DNA of 64,000 bases from Artemia franciscana (Eukaryota > Arthropoda > Branchiopoda > Anostraca > Artemiidae), in assembly GCF_032884065.1 (NCBI RefSeq), contig NC_088880.1, positions 28,919,298 to 28,983,297 of the forward strand, given 5' to 3'. Below the pieces are notes generated by a model that was not told where the DNA came from, searched no databases, and was given only the letters and a program-made list of their open reading frames with translations. Shown piece after piece: positions 45,530 through 57,756 of this stretch. The position numbers were made by a program, and so were the translations under genes. The number at the start of each line of letters is the position of its first letter. Positions within the stretch are counted from its first letter, which is position 1.

Positions 45530-45975
45530 GTTATATTAATTATATTAGTTATTTATATTAATTTCAAGGGGCTAGTTTTATATTTCTTATTATGGCCAGT
45601 TTTGACGAGGGTCAATTTTACGAGATTCATCGTTTCATGAAAACTTCCAAACGTCCCCTTTTCATACTCTAATGTTGCAGTTTGATGTCAACTTTTTTTC
45701 TTTTTCTTTTTTGAAGGATGGTTATGTTTTTTGTTGTTTTTTTTTTTTTATCATGATTACAGTTGTAGCAACAACCTTACGAAGAGTATTTCATTGAAAA
45801 GCATTCAGGTTCAGAAAAAAAATCTTTACAAAAAAACCTTGGTGGGACAGATGCAAATACCCCTCCCCGTCCTCCCATTGGCGCCATTAACCCAGACTAC
45901 CCTCAATCAAGATTTATAAACAAAATGACACTTTCCTGTTTTAGGGGAATCTGGGAGTCAGACATTGCTTTTTGG
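45530..45975. repeat. ~490-bp repeat, right half of copy 2
   Basis: TTACGAGATTCATCGTTTCA, TTCATACTCTAATGTTGCAG, GGGACAGATGCAAATACCCC and AACAAAATGACACTTTCC correspond in order to 41350-41660. Confidence 0.75.
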
Positions 45976-46595
45976 TCGCTCCCGATTCCTTCCTGCTTCA
46001 CTATTTTGACTCTCAGATTGCTTTGCGCTTCAGTATGTTTTCTATTTGGTTTTGTGTATTCGTATTTTGCTATGTTTATATTTTGATCCTCCTGAAAGAA
46101 AAAATTGATTCACTGAAATTAAGTTAGGCCTTAATTTTTAGACCTTGTTAGACCTAATCTCCAACCGGGATAATTTTACTGGGCAATACAGCCCTATCAG
46201 TGGTACTATCAGTGCAATATTGAGGAATTTTGTTTGGAATGGTCCACCTAAAAAACTATGTAAAACGTAACAAAATTTGTTTAGATATAATTTGTTACTT
46301 TTGTACGAATGAGAAACAAATTTCGGGAGGGGGGTCATGCCAAGTGCCCTCCCCCCTCTGCATACAGCCCTGGGTACTAGTAGTAGTTTTTAATTACTAT
46401 GAAAGCCATTTTGAAGTGCCAAAATTTCAGCTGTTGTCAGTATCACATTCATTCCTAGGTTACTGAATAGGGTGGATGGGCGGTGGGTGGTTCTGCCTAA
46501 ATTAGAACCTAAATATTATTTAATTAATTTATCAAGGTTTGGAAAGTTAAATAGTTGGGATACTCTTTAGTTAAACGTTTCTAAAATTTCTCTAG
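45976..46595. other. intron sequence without a recognised element
   Basis: AT-rich, no supported gene. It ends with the acceptor TTTCTCTAG of the next MIPEP exon. Confidence 0.5.
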
Positions 46596-46737
46596 GACCT
46601 TGAAAAATAGTATTGCTGGATCTCCTGGACTAGTTAAGGACTTTTTAGATGTTTTAAAAATTGAGCTGGAACGAAGGGCCCTGGAAGAATATGATGTAAT
46701 GCGACATCTAAAGAAAAAGGATGTAGGTGCTCGAGAC
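46596..46737 (+). CDS. MIPEP: MIPEP, internal exon d
   Basis: This exon begins after TTCTCTAG. The first G completes the arginine codon from the exon at 35808. It reads TLKNSIAGSPGLVKDFLDVL and then KIELERRALEEYDVMRHLKK, ending GARD. It aligns with the MIPEP segment [20 protein letters not shown] and the helix after it, though this stretch is less conserved than the others. The 142 bases close in phase 0 at a GTGAGT donor, matching the next exon, which opens in phase 0 with ELYCWDPPY. The supporting evidence is the phase chain, the position between recognised exons and the lack of stops. Confidence 0.88.
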
Positions 46738-47999
46738 GTGAGTAATTACACATTTGTGTTAATTTTATTTTAGTACTAGGTCATTTGTCTTAGAAATGAC
46801 CGCCAGTAAACAATTGCAAAGTACACGCACTGAGAACTTCAAAAATTCTCGCTTCTTTGCAAATTTCCCTTATCCCAGAGTAGAGATGAAAAGAGTGCTA
46901 GCTACCTAAAAAAGAGTTGAAACCTACTGAAAATTGCATCGAATTGATACAGAATATAATTTAATACTAAATGCTAAGTTTTAAGGGCCAGTTCAATCCT
47001 AATTTAAATTTGCTTCTAGACGACTTTAGTTATGTAAAATTTTTAAAAATTATTAGTTTCGACTTGGAGTCTAAGTTTCTAAAAGCCAATTTTAAATTTT
47101 ATTGGCTTCTCAGTCTCTTTTGAGTTAATTTTGATCGAACAAAGTGGAGAGAGATCGATTTAAAGCCAATATTTAAACCTTATTTCAGCTTATTTACCTT
47201 CAAATGGTAAATAACCTGGTAAAATGGTAATAAATGGTAAATTTATTTACCTTCAAATGGCACTGAGCTTTTAAAAGTTTGTTTAACGTTGTTCATACTA
47301 AAATCTACCATCAATATTTTAAAAATTAAGAAACCAACCAGCTAAAATTAATCGGTAGCTACAGTCAATTTTTTTCGATATTTAAACTCACTTCTGTCTC
47401 ATGTTAATATTAGTCCATTTGTAAAGTCAAGAGCATGCTCAACAGATGGCCAAGGGGGCTGGACCCCTTTTACAGGATTGGGGTGAACCATGTGGCCATT
47501 TTAAGACGATACGGAAGGGATTATAAAAATCGTTAGATCAAAATTACAGTCAAGATGGCAAAATTAAAAAAAAAACATTAAAAAAAGCTTAGAAAAAATT
47601 TTAGGCTTAATAATTTAAGCCTAATATTGATGAATATGATAAAACATTTTGGAAAGCTGCCTAAAATATTTGCCTGTAGCCAAATATGACATTTGCTTGT
47701 GCTTAAGTTAAAGCTAACAGTTTGTGAACTGAAATTCAGATTTTTGTCTCTATCACAGAGGACTATCTGAATTTGTTCCGCCAAGGTCTTGTTTCACTCA
47801 CTATGCATTAATAGTGAATGTTGAGTATTTCGGAGATTTTTCTTTTGCGTAATTCAGTCGCGAACAGATTTTTTCACCGCTCTTTTTGGGAGGAATGACT
47901 AAGAACGTAAAACACACAGTACATTTTTAATGAGAAAAGAAAATAATAGTAATAAAAAATTCATATAGCGCAAATTTCGGATATGACTTGACTCTACTA
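46738..47999. other. intron sequence without a recognised element
   Basis: AT-rich. The phrase ATTTACCTTCAAATGG occurs twice near 47195-47260, and AAAGCCAATTT-like phrases resemble those at 53.9-54.3 kb. No gene. Confidence 0.45.
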
Positions 48000-48310
48000 T
48001 TATCTCTACTACTATCTGCTATTTTAATTAATCTGCTATTTTAATTAATACTATCTATTTTAACTATCAATTATTTAATTTTATAATTAATTAACTATAA
48101 TTAACTATATAATTAACTATAATTAATTTTAACTATCTGCTATTTTAATTAATCTGCCATTTTAATTAATCTGCCATTTTAATTAATCTGCTATTTTAAT
48201 TAATACTATCTATTTTAACTATCAATTAATTAATTTTATAATTAATTAATTATAATTAACTATAATTAATTTTAACTATCTACTATTTTAATTAATTCTC
48301 TACTATTATC
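48000..48310. repeat. AT-rich tandem duplication, ~150-160-bp unit
   Basis: CTGCTATTTTAATTAAT, ACTATCTATTTTAACTATCA and TTTTATAATTAATTAA recur in order in two units (about 48020-48140 and 48180-48300). Low complexity, non-coding. Confidence 0.75.
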
Positions 48311-48917
48311 TGCTTGCAATACTATAATATCAAAACGTTTAAAAAATGTGGTTGCAATATTTGTAACATCAGAATGTTTTAAACGTCCGTAATCCAAAGG
48401 TGTATTGCGCTTAGTTCTAGCAGAAATCACTTCGGAAAGTATTTTAGAGTACTTTTCTTGATAAAAATAAAAACAATTGTCTTCTTGTTTATCCGCAATT
48501 AATGCATTTAACTTTTCAAAAAAAAAGATTAAGATTTATTGCAATATCTATTCTGAATAAATTGGGTTATTGAAAAAAATTAACAAACCGTTGCTGTCAC
48601 TATCAAACTTTGCATAAGACTGACACAAACTTTGCATAAGACAGGTAAAGATGACGGGATTCAAGTAGAAATAAGGATATTTTTTTTTTTTTCCATCTTA
48701 TCTCTCAGTCAGAGACAAGAATTGGGTTTTAAGAATTGGGGTGTTTTCCTCTCTTTTCCATATTCGTAGGATTGGGTTTTAAGGATTGGTGTTTTTTCCC
48801 TTTCTTTTGGAAATTGACCAGAGCATATCTGTGATTGTCAACATACACCGGTGAGACTCCGAACACACAAGAATATAATGAAACATTTTATCTATCACTG
48901 ATGTATTTGGTGTTTAA
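48311..48917. other. no recognisable gene
   Basis: AT-rich. A GGATTGGGTTTTAAGGATTGG-like phrase occurs as two near copies (48720-48800). No supported gene. Confidence 0.4.
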
Positions 48918-49225
48918 GATAAGATTTATTACTGAAAAATGGCTATCACAAGCCCAAATAGGCCGAATTCGTACTTTAGCGTCAACAAAACGGAAAAAGA
49001 ACCAAAGACAAACAAACTTACTTGATTTTCTTGACTTAGGTCTCCTGCTGGGCACTGCTCGGTGTAGAGAGTGACTTCTGCCTCCTCCATCCAATTCGGC
49101 CCAGTGCGAGCGTTTGTGCTTTGCTCGGTTTGATGTTTGCCATCGCCAGGAACTCGAACAGGCTGTTGGACCGTCGCTTCGTCTGTCGGCCGCGGGGTCG
49201 CTTCCAACCGGCTTTCGAAGGTCAA
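48918..49225 (-). pseudogene. non-LTR retrotransposon 3' end
   Basis: Minus-strand frame: AGWKRPRGRQTKRRSNSLFE, FLAMANIKPSKAQTLALG, then GWRRQKSLSTPSSAQQET and a stop, followed by ~100 bp of 3' untranslated sequence ending AATAAATCTTATC. The RPRGR block and the terminal GWRR are LINE C-terminal hallmarks. It is the same family as 1-125. Its untranslated end also matches the element at 30780-31570. Confidence 0.7.
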
Positions 49226-49689
49226 TGCTAAATCAGCAAAAATGTCAAAATAATCTTTGTTGACATTCCGTGGTGAAAATTTTTAGGCGTAGGCTACACG
49301 ATAACATAAACGTAACCTAATAAAAATAAAAATATCTGGCAGAGAGAAAAACTCGTTTTGCACGGATAAAACAACTAAGTAATAAATAATGAAATACATG
49401 AATAATCAATCAAAGAACGAAAAAAGAGAAAGAAGAAGAATATACATAATATTAATTATTCACCACGCCACAGCAAACACCCCACCCAATCATAAACCAT
49501 TTTTTTTTTCAACCAGCAAAGAAACAACAAGAGGAAAATAAAGACCCAAGAAAAAGACCCAAAAACAAAACACAACAAATTTAATAATAATAATAAATAA
49601 ATCAGTAAAACAACTATCCAAAAGGAGGGACTTCTTCTTATCAGAAAAATAGGCATGTTCCTTGTCTAAGTCGAAAAGTGTAATGATTG
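49226..49689. other. no recognisable gene
   Basis: AT-rich, A-runs, no supported gene. Confidence 0.4.
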
Positions 49690-50640
49690 TCACTTTATAA
49701 GATTTGAGGCACAAATTAGGCTCTTGACGCCAAGAGCCTCCTTCACCCAGCCAATTTTCTTTAGCAGAAAGGTGGACATATTGCATCTTGTTTGAAACGG
49801 AATTGCACAATCACTTTTATTCTGAATTGAAAGAGGTACAAACTGGACCATTAGACTGTTCAACACCCCCTTCCTCTCCCGTTGCAACTCTAACTTTTTT
49901 ACCAAAATGATAGACATTTTGCGTCTTCCTTAGAAAGGAATCACGCGAATATTTCTAATCTATATAATCGGAGAGCGGAAATCGGACAGTTACCTTTTCA
50001 ACCCCACCCACTTTTTCCACCTTAATTTTTAGGTGGGACGGAAGGCATGCTGTACCATATTTAAATCGAAAAACTGTAATGATTTTCAATATAAATACTT
50101 CCGAGCACACAATGGCAACGTGCCCCCCCAGGAATGTGTCGCCCTTCATTACAAAAATTTTTGTGTGTATGATCAGATGCACAAAGTAGGATATTGGACC
50201 CTCCAAGACCAACTCCCATAGTTAACTCTTCACCGGAGAGGTAGACGGGACATTTATTTATGCTAATCGGTATGAAATTTGTGGGGTAACCCTGAACCAG
50301 TAAGGCATGAGAATAGTGATTTTCAGCTGCGTATTTCCCTTCTCCGACCTTCAATTTGCTTGAAAACTTATGGTACATCTTATCCTGAGCCAAGGGGACA
50401 GAGTGGATGCATATTCGTAGGTGTCCACAGCTTCTGAGCTGAACTAATCTCCGTACTAAATTGTCCAAATTCACTTGAAATTCGGTAGAAAAGGTGCTTA
50501 CAGCCAAGGTACCATTGATCAAGAAATTTTAAACTGTTGAACTTTACATGTGCTTTTAAGTTTTCATGTTCGGAGATTGGTTCTCTGTCAAAAAGAGTAA
50601 CTTGTAAGCAATAATCATAAAGCCTGTTCTCCTTCAAGGA
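49690..50640. repeat. very degenerate repeat (family shared with 54.37-54.95 kb)
   Basis: A pattern of a C/T-rich block (CCTCCTTC, CACCCCCTTCCTCT), an ACTTTTTT/ACCA block, then GACATTTTGCGTCTTCCTTAG- and GGAATCAC-like blocks recurs about every 130 bp. It has parallels at 54.5-54.75 kb. Similarity is low, so unit borders are uncertain. The open frames on the minus strand here show no known protein. Confidence 0.4.
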
Positions 50641-51129
50641 CTAGGGGTTACTTACTTGTGCTTTCTGTTATATCTTTTATTCGGTTTGGCTCATTATAGG
50701 GCATGAAAATGTCTTCATGAGAATCATCATGCAATGATTATAAGTAATAATGCAAGGAATGACGTAATTTAACAAATATTATTAAAGTTTTTATGCCGCT
50801 ATCTGTCCGTGATAGGAATAAAATCAGATCTTTTTCAACATCAAATACATATGAAACAGTAAAATAATAATTTCCTTTTTTAGACAAAGCAACATATTCT
50901 TAGCTTGGTAAAGCCAATTTATGCTAATTTACCTTATTTGCTAATTTACCATTTTATGCTAATCTACCGTAAGCTTGAAAACAAACCACACTAATTTGAT
51001 ATCAAGAAATGGAAAATAGAGATAGTTTTAGGAATCTGTCATATTTTGAGACCATATTAAAGGAATGCGTCATCTTTTTTTTTTTTTTTTTTATGGCACC
51101 TAGTATTTACCAAGTGACATATAGCGATA
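50641..51129. other. no recognisable gene
   Basis: AT-rich intronic DNA, no supported feature. Confidence 0.4.
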
Positions 51130-53530
51130 CAAATTTTTGTTGGTCTCTCTGTCCCGGTTTTGCTAGTTTGGGCACTTCCAGATAAGCTAGGACGATGAAA
51201 TTTGGCAGACGTATCAGGGACCAGACCAGATTAAATTAGAATGAATTTTTTCCTAGATTCGACCACCTGGAGGGGAGTGGGGGGACGGTTAATTTGGAAA
51301 AATTAGAAAAACTGAGGTATTTTTAACTTACGAACAGGTGATCGGATCTTAATGAAAATTGCTATTAAGAAGGATATAGTTTCTCAGAACTCTTACTGTA
51401 AATTCCGACCGGATCCGCTGACAATGGGGGAGTTGGAGGGGGAAACCTTAAATATTGGAAAACGCTTAGAGTGGAGGAATCGGGATGGAGCTTGGTGGGA
51501 AAAATAAGCACAAGTCCTAGATACGTGATTGACATAACAGGAACGGATCCGCTCTCTTTGGGGGAGTTGGGGGGAGGGTTAATTCTGAAAAATTAGAAAA
51601 AATTAGGTATTTTAACTTACGAAGGAGTGATTGGATCTGAATGAAATTTGATATTTAGAAGAACCTCGTAACCCAGACCTCTTATTTTAAATCCCGACAG
51701 GATCCAGTGTCATTGGAGGGAGTTAGGGGGACTGGAAATCTTGGAAAACGCTTAGAGCGGAGGAATCTGGATGAAACTTCGTGGGGAGAATAAGCACAAG
51801 TCCTAGATACGTGATTGACATAACCGGATCCGCTCTCTTTGAGGGAGTTGTATGGGACCTATTCGGAAAAATTATGAAAAATGAGGTATTTTTAACTTAA
51901 AAACGAGTGATTGGATCCTAATGAAATTTGAATTTTGGAAGGACCTCGTGTCTCAGAGCTCTCATTTAAATCCTGACCGGATCTGGTGACATTTGGGGGA
52001 GTTGGGGGAAGAAAGCGGAAATCTTGCAAAACGCTTAAGAGTGGAGAGATCGTGATGATACTTGGTGGGAAGAGTAAGCACAAGTCCTATATACGTGATT
52101 GAAGTAACCAGACTGCTTTGGTTCTCTTTGGGGGAGCTGGGGGGGGTATTCCGGAAATTAGAAAAAATGAGGTATTTTTAACTTACAAATGTGTGTCCAG
52201 ATCTTAATGAATTTGATATCTTGAAGGGTTTTTTGCTTCAGAGCTCCTGTTTAACATCCCAACCAGATGCGGTGAAATTGGTGGAGTTGGAGGGGGAAAC
52301 CGGAAATCTTGGAAAACGTAAAATTGAGGATCTTAATGAAACTTGATATATAGAAGAATCTTATTTCTTAGATGCTCTATTTTCAATCCGAATGGGATCC
52401 GGGGACATAGGGGGGAAACAGAAATCTTGGGAACCGGAACTCCCGGAAAACGCTTAGAGTTGAGAGATGGGGATGAAACTTGATGGGAAGAATAAGCACT
52501 AGTTCTAGATATGTTATTGACATATCTGGACCGGATCCACTCTCTGGGGGAGTTGGGGTGGATTTCCAGTGCTTTGGCGAGTTCGGTGCTTTTGGATGCG
52601 CTAGGACGAAGAAAATTGGTAGACCTGTCAGGAAACTGCAGAAATTGACTTGATAACAGTCGTTTCCCCGATTCGACCAACTGAAGGGCTGGAGGGAGAG
52701 GAAAAATTGAAAAAAGAGGTATTTCTAACTTACTAATGGGTGATCGGATCTTAATGAAATTTCATATTGAGAAGGATCTCTTGTCTCAGAGCTATTGTTT
52801 TTAATCCCGACCTTATCCGGTGATATTGGGGGGAATTGGAGGGGGAACCGGGAAATCTTGGAAAAAGCTTAGAGTGGAGAGATCGGAAAGAAACTTGGTG
52901 GGAAGAATAAGCGCAGGTCTTAGATACGTTGTTGATATAACCGGACTGAATCTGCTCTCTATGGGGAAGTGGGGGGGGGGAGGGTGTTAGTTCGGAAAAA
53001 TTAGAAAAATTGCGGTATTTTTAACTTACGAATGGGTGCCCAGATCTTAATGAAATTTGATACTTAGAAGGAATTCATGTCTCAGAGCTCTCATTTTAAA
53101 TCGCGACCAGATCTGGTTACATTGGGGGGAGTCGCAAGGGAAACCGGAAATCTTGGAAAATGCTTAGAGTGGAGAGATGGGGATGAAACACTTGGTGGGT
53201 AGAATATGCAAATGTCATAGATACGTGATTGACGTAACCGGACTGGATCCGCTCTCTTTGGAGGAGTTAGTGGGGTCCAGTGCTGTGGTGAGCTCTGTGC
53301 TTCTGGACGTGCTAGGACGATAAAAATTAGTAGGTGTTTCAGGAACCTGCACAAATTGACTTGATAAAGTGGTTTTCCTTAATTCGACCATCTGTGGGCT
53401 GAAAGGAGAGGAAAAATTAGAAAAAATGAGGTATTTTTAACGTACGAATGGGGGATCGGATCTTAATGAATTTAGATATTTAGAAGGACGTCATGTCTCA
53501 GAGCTCTTATTTTAAAGCCTAACCGGTATT
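51130..53530. repeat. tandem array, ~282-bp period with higher-order units
   Basis: The block AAAACGCTTAGAGTGGAG and variants recur near 51463, 51746, 52028, 52449, 52862 and 53158. Between them lie 'gatgaaacttggtgggaaga', 'ataagcacaagtcctagata', 'gtgattgacataaccgga', 'ggatccgctctctttggggg', 'gaggtatttttaacttac', 'gatcggatcttaatgaaa' and 'tcagagctcttattttaaat'. The first spacings are 282-283 bp. Larger gaps contain an extra segment (GCTAGGACGATGAAA..., at 51188, 52607 and 53310), suggesting a higher-order unit of about 0.7-1.4 kb. G-rich, unlike its surroundings. No coding sequence. Confidence 0.9.
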
Positions 53531-54369
53531 AAGCCTCTGATTTTCCTTTTGAATCAATCCATTGATTCTTAGAATTTTGCTAGAGCTCATGCCATATGAG
53601 CTCTTGGCTCTTCCGACCTCATCACAAATGCCATATGAGCTCTAAGCTCTTGTGTTTTTTTCAAAATTCTTCCTGATTGGCACCATTAAAAATTCTTGAT
53701 GGCTGACAACTACGATATTCAACCGATGGAAAACAAGTAAAATTAAAATGTTGCTACATAAGCAATTCTGTTGGCTAAGCCAACAAAATGTTGCTACAAT
53801 GTTTTATGTTCCCCTAGCGATCAAATGGTATTCAAAACTTGAGCACCATCAGCATTGTCGACTTGGTTTTTACAAACCCAGGAGCCAATTAGAAGCTAAT
53901 ACGTTAAATACTGACTTAAAATTGGCTTCTATCTGTTTGTTAAAATGGCTGTTAGTGACAACATAAAAGCCAATAAGGTTCAATTAAATTTTAAATTGCT
54001 AAAATTAAACTGAATCAAAAGCGATCATTTAAAATTTTCTTGGCTTTTGACTTGACACCAACTTGGCTTTTAAAAACTTAGAAATGAGTCAAAATCCAAT
54101 CATTTAAAATCCACTTTAAGTGAGCTTTAAAAGTATTTGAAAACTTAAACTTCTATCAAAGCTTTTTCTTGACTTCTATTGAAGCTTATTAAGGCTACTT
54201 AACTTCTATTAGGCTAAGGAATTGGCTTTAAATAGGCTTCTGTCTAGTTAGGCTTTAAGAGCTTTAGAAGCAGGCAGAGGCAATATTTTAGCAAGATCAG
54301 TGACTTTAACTTAACTTTTATGCTTATAAAAGCCAAATGAAAAAAGTGCAAAGAGTTCTTTTTTTTACT
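53531..54369. other. sequence rich in GGCTTTTAA / AAAAGCCAA phrases
   Basis: TTGGCTTTTAA-like words and their complements recur irregularly across 53.9-54.3 kb. A GAGCTCAT-GCCAT-ATGAGCTC palindrome lies near 53585. No gene. Confidence 0.4.
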
Positions 54370-54950
54370 GTGAAATTATGCGGCATCAGAACGACTTGGT
54401 GTAAAAACAAGTACTGAATTAGTGCAAAAAAGACTTAAGGGCAAATAAGCAGAAACATGCAAGGATTTGTTATCTGTGTGATTGGAGGTATTAAGTAGAC
54501 CCTTGACCTTTCCAACAATCCCTCCCCTCCTCCTTCTCCACCCCGAACTTTTTAAGAGAAAAACAGGCAACATACGCCTTCTCTGAAGTGGAATCAGTGC
54601 TGCAAAGATTGTCAGTGTGTATTATTGAAGGGAGTATTATTGAAGTTGGCCAGTAGTCCCTCTATCACCTCCAATCCCCCCGACGCCAAGTTTTTAAAAG
54701 AAGGTTGACACTTAGCAATTTCCTTGAACAAACATCTTGCAAGGATGTTCCACTTCTATAATTAGAGCCACAAGGCACACCCTTGAGTCTATCCGACATC
54801 ATCCCTGTCACCGCCTTTTCCGCAGAAAGTTTTTCGCCTGTCAGCTTGAATAGTATGGGAATACCTTCGAGAGAACCATGTACTTTCGGCCAATAGGCCA
54901 GGATAATGATGATTTTAAATGTTGTAAATATAACGTAGTTTAGCATGATA
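54370..54950. repeat. degenerate repeat related to 49.69-50.64 kb
   Basis: Two units with CTCC/CACC-rich blocks followed by AACTTTTTAAGAG / AAGTTTTTAAAAG and GACACTTAG / GCAACATACG (near 54520-54600 and 54665-54750). Weak similarity to 49.7-50 kb. Confidence 0.4.
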
Positions 54951-55084
54951 CTAGTTTAGCAGTATAGTCTAGAAATGATTAAGTGGACTGAAATTAAATT
55001 GAGAAGACAGAGATTGTTGACATGAAAGTAAATTGTGACACCAAAGCTCAAAATAAACAGAAGCTTCTCTGCCTCTTTTTCGTT

Positions 55085-57240
55085 TCGGCGATTGACTTAA
55101 AGTCGATTCGACCATTGCCATTGTCGTTGCTTCTAATGTTCTAATCTTATTTTTTATTTATCTTCCTTACTCTTGCAAACTTTCTTTAACTTTGAAAAAC
55201 ACTCTGGGACTTGGCTATTGTACTTTTTACATATTCATTGCATCTACCATCTTTACTTACAATGCTAACCTGGTAAATATATCCACTTGATCTCTCTTCT
55301 CGTTTCACAAAATCACATTTTCACCTTCATTTATTTCTAGTCTAAGTAGCTTTCTTCTTAACAATAATTTATAAACCGGTTCTTGCACCCTCAACTATCG
55401 AAACCTCTAAAAATCGATTCACTATACTAAGATTATTCTCTAGGAAACTTAAATCGTCCGCGTATTCGATGTCTAGGACATTTGTGCCTTCCTAATTTAT
55501 TCCATGCTCTGCCATAGCCTTGGGTGTGTTCCTTAGGACAAATTCCTAACAGTAATCCATAAAAGCGGGGATAAGATGCAACCCTGCTCAATTCCTGATT
55601 CAACCCTAAACCAGCTACTAACTTCACCTCCTACCTTAAACGTAGTTATATTGTTCTCGTAGATAGTATTAATCCCTCTAGTGTATTTATTTGGTATATC
55701 ATTCTAGAAAAATACCTTCACTAAAGCTTCTCTGTTGGCTGAATCGAATTCCTGCTGATGGTTCGTAAGACGAGGACTAACGGGATCTGACTGTTCAGAC
55801 GATTCTCAAATAACTAATCCGAGTGAATATTTTCTGAGCGTATTTTCACTCTTCTTTATTTAAACTATTCTTTTCTTAAAACTATATCTTTCTTCATGCA
55901 AAGCAATTAAGGTATTTAATTGGAGTTTTCTGCTGTCGCTAGGTACATTCCCTTTTTCAAAGATCTCGTTCATAATCTTCAGTAATTTATCTGTAACTTC
56001 ACAACAACCATATTTTACCAAACTATCAGCACCTAAGGCGTTATTATTTTTCGATCCTTTTAGTGGCGTCTCCAATTTCTCCTTGCGAAAAAAGTCCTCA
56101 TTCTCTTCCAAATTGTCATATTTTTTTCATTTTTTTATGTAATTTCCTACAACCTTATCACGATCTAACACATTGTCAAATTGTTCTTCCTATCTCTTTT
56201 TAACCCTTTATTTGTCGCTAGTTGACGCCATGTTCCTATCTTTAACTGGGACAAGTCCACAATGACAACTTCCTCTCAATTTCTGAACATGCCCATACAG
56301 TATCTTACTATTATGCCATCTTGCTGCACCTTTCAGATCCTTCATAATTTTATCCGTAGCATCCATTTCACACCTTCGTAATTCATGCTTTATTGTTTTC
56401 TCTACTTCCCTTACTGTCCTCTTATTTTCATTTGATCTTATCGCTTAAAAACTTCTTGTCCTAACCCTCCTCTTTTCTATCAAGCTTATAGCGTTTTTGC
56501 TAATATTCTTTGTAGCGTTTCCAACTTTATTCTGTAGGATATCATCTGCTACTTCGCAAACTGTTTTCCTTCTTCTTCTAGTTTGGATTAGTATGGTGGC
56601 ACTTTCGAATGCTCTTGTCACAGGAATAAAATTGTGGGCCTGCAGTGGGTCGCTGTAGCTGAGTTGGAACTCCTGGCCCTGTATTACCTAGTAAATATCG
56701 TTCTCACTGTGCCACATGAACGAATGATCATTTCTGAATCCACAAATCATTAGCACACGCTAGGTTGAACTCATATCGTCTGTTTCAAAAGGAGAGGTTC
56801 GTTAGTACTGCGCTGGGGTAACCAAACGAATTTCAAATCGTCACCTCAGAGAGGTTCGAACTTCAGTCCTCTGTTTCCGGACGAGGGTCCTGCAGTCCCT
56901 GCTCCGTGGTAACTAAACGGTGGGTAACCGGGTATGATTCGGTGGATATTTTCCTACAAATATTTTATCTATCTTCTGTACTGTCAAATTGTAGACTCTC
57001 CAGAATTATATTCAACTGTTCCAGGAAAGGTCCTCTTAAATCTTCATCCTGGAGTCTACTAACGTCAGAACTTTCTTGATATTTCCCTCCCAAGTCCCAG
57101 CTTTAGATTAATTAAACATTGGGATTTTTTACTGTCAAATCAATTACAGCACTCCTATATAATCTAGTGTATAGTATCATTCCAGCCAGTCTTCGACTTT
57201 TAATGGCATAATCAATAAGGCTGGTCATTTTTATACTTTT
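55085..57240 (-). pseudogene. non-LTR retrotransposon (copy C), heavily decayed
   Basis: Same family as copies A and B. Blocks on the minus strand: the endonuclease end (~57020-57240, matching B at 45130-45300), linker (56210-56570), RT N-terminus KLLKIMNEIFEKGNVPSD (~55960), and VLDIEYADDLSFLENN-type palm at about 55440-55475, where YADD is retained. The start of the C-terminal region follows (down to 55085). Many stops and indels. A ~380-bp SINE-like insert sits in the linker (56571-56950). It is the oldest of the three large copies by eye. Confidence 0.8.
56571..56950 (+). mobile_element. SINE-like insertion with pol III-type boxes
   Basis: This interrupts LINE copy C, since its absence in copy B shows the empty site. 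It is flanked by TTTTCCT on both sides (about 56564-56570 and 56945-56951), a probable target duplication. An A-box-like TAGCTGAGTTGG lies at 56656-56667. Two B-box-like blocks, GGTTGAACTC (~56763) and GGTTCGAAC (56854-56862), sit in related surroundings (...CGTCTGTTTC / ...CCTCTGTTTC), so the unit may be dimeric. The A-to-B distance is longer than in a tRNA. Confidence 0.5.
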
Positions 57241-57756
57241 AATTGAATTATGCTTTCAGAAATTTCTTATATCAGCATTTCTCAGAATCAGTATATTTCG
57301 GCAGTTGAGAAATCGGCAAATTTTTGGTTTTGTATATATTCTTTGTAGTTGCACGAAAAAAACAAATTTACTTGATTATTTTTAGAACATTTAAAAACTC
57401 TTCCCGCTCAATCATAATTGCAAAATAGCGATATTGTGCAAGCGGCTAAGAAGCTAAGCATCGCTTAAAATTTCAAACCTAATTATCGGCTGATCTATTT
57501 GCTCTAAATTTTTAGTGGTAAAATAAAATTAGACTTTTTGTCAGTGTTTTCGAAATAATTTTTTATTATTACGAAGTAGTATGATCCTTAGGAAAATATA
57601 TACGTGTCCATTTTGTTTCTGTTTACAGAAGAAAACGACGGTGCGCTCTTCAAAATACAATGTTTATTTTTGAAACAATTCTCAAAACCGTGTTTTTTTT
57701 TTGAAATGCCAGTCTTTTTTTAAATAGTTTTTTTTTTAAACTAATTCAACTTCTAG
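57241..57756. other. intron sequence without a recognised element
   Basis: AT-rich. It ends with the acceptor AACTTCTAG of the next MIPEP exon. Confidence 0.45.

Noticed and set aside
49456-50640. Overlapping minus-strand ORFs of 66-153 codons
   Set aside because: No recognisable domain. Base composition and recurring blocks point to a degenerate repeat and not to genes.
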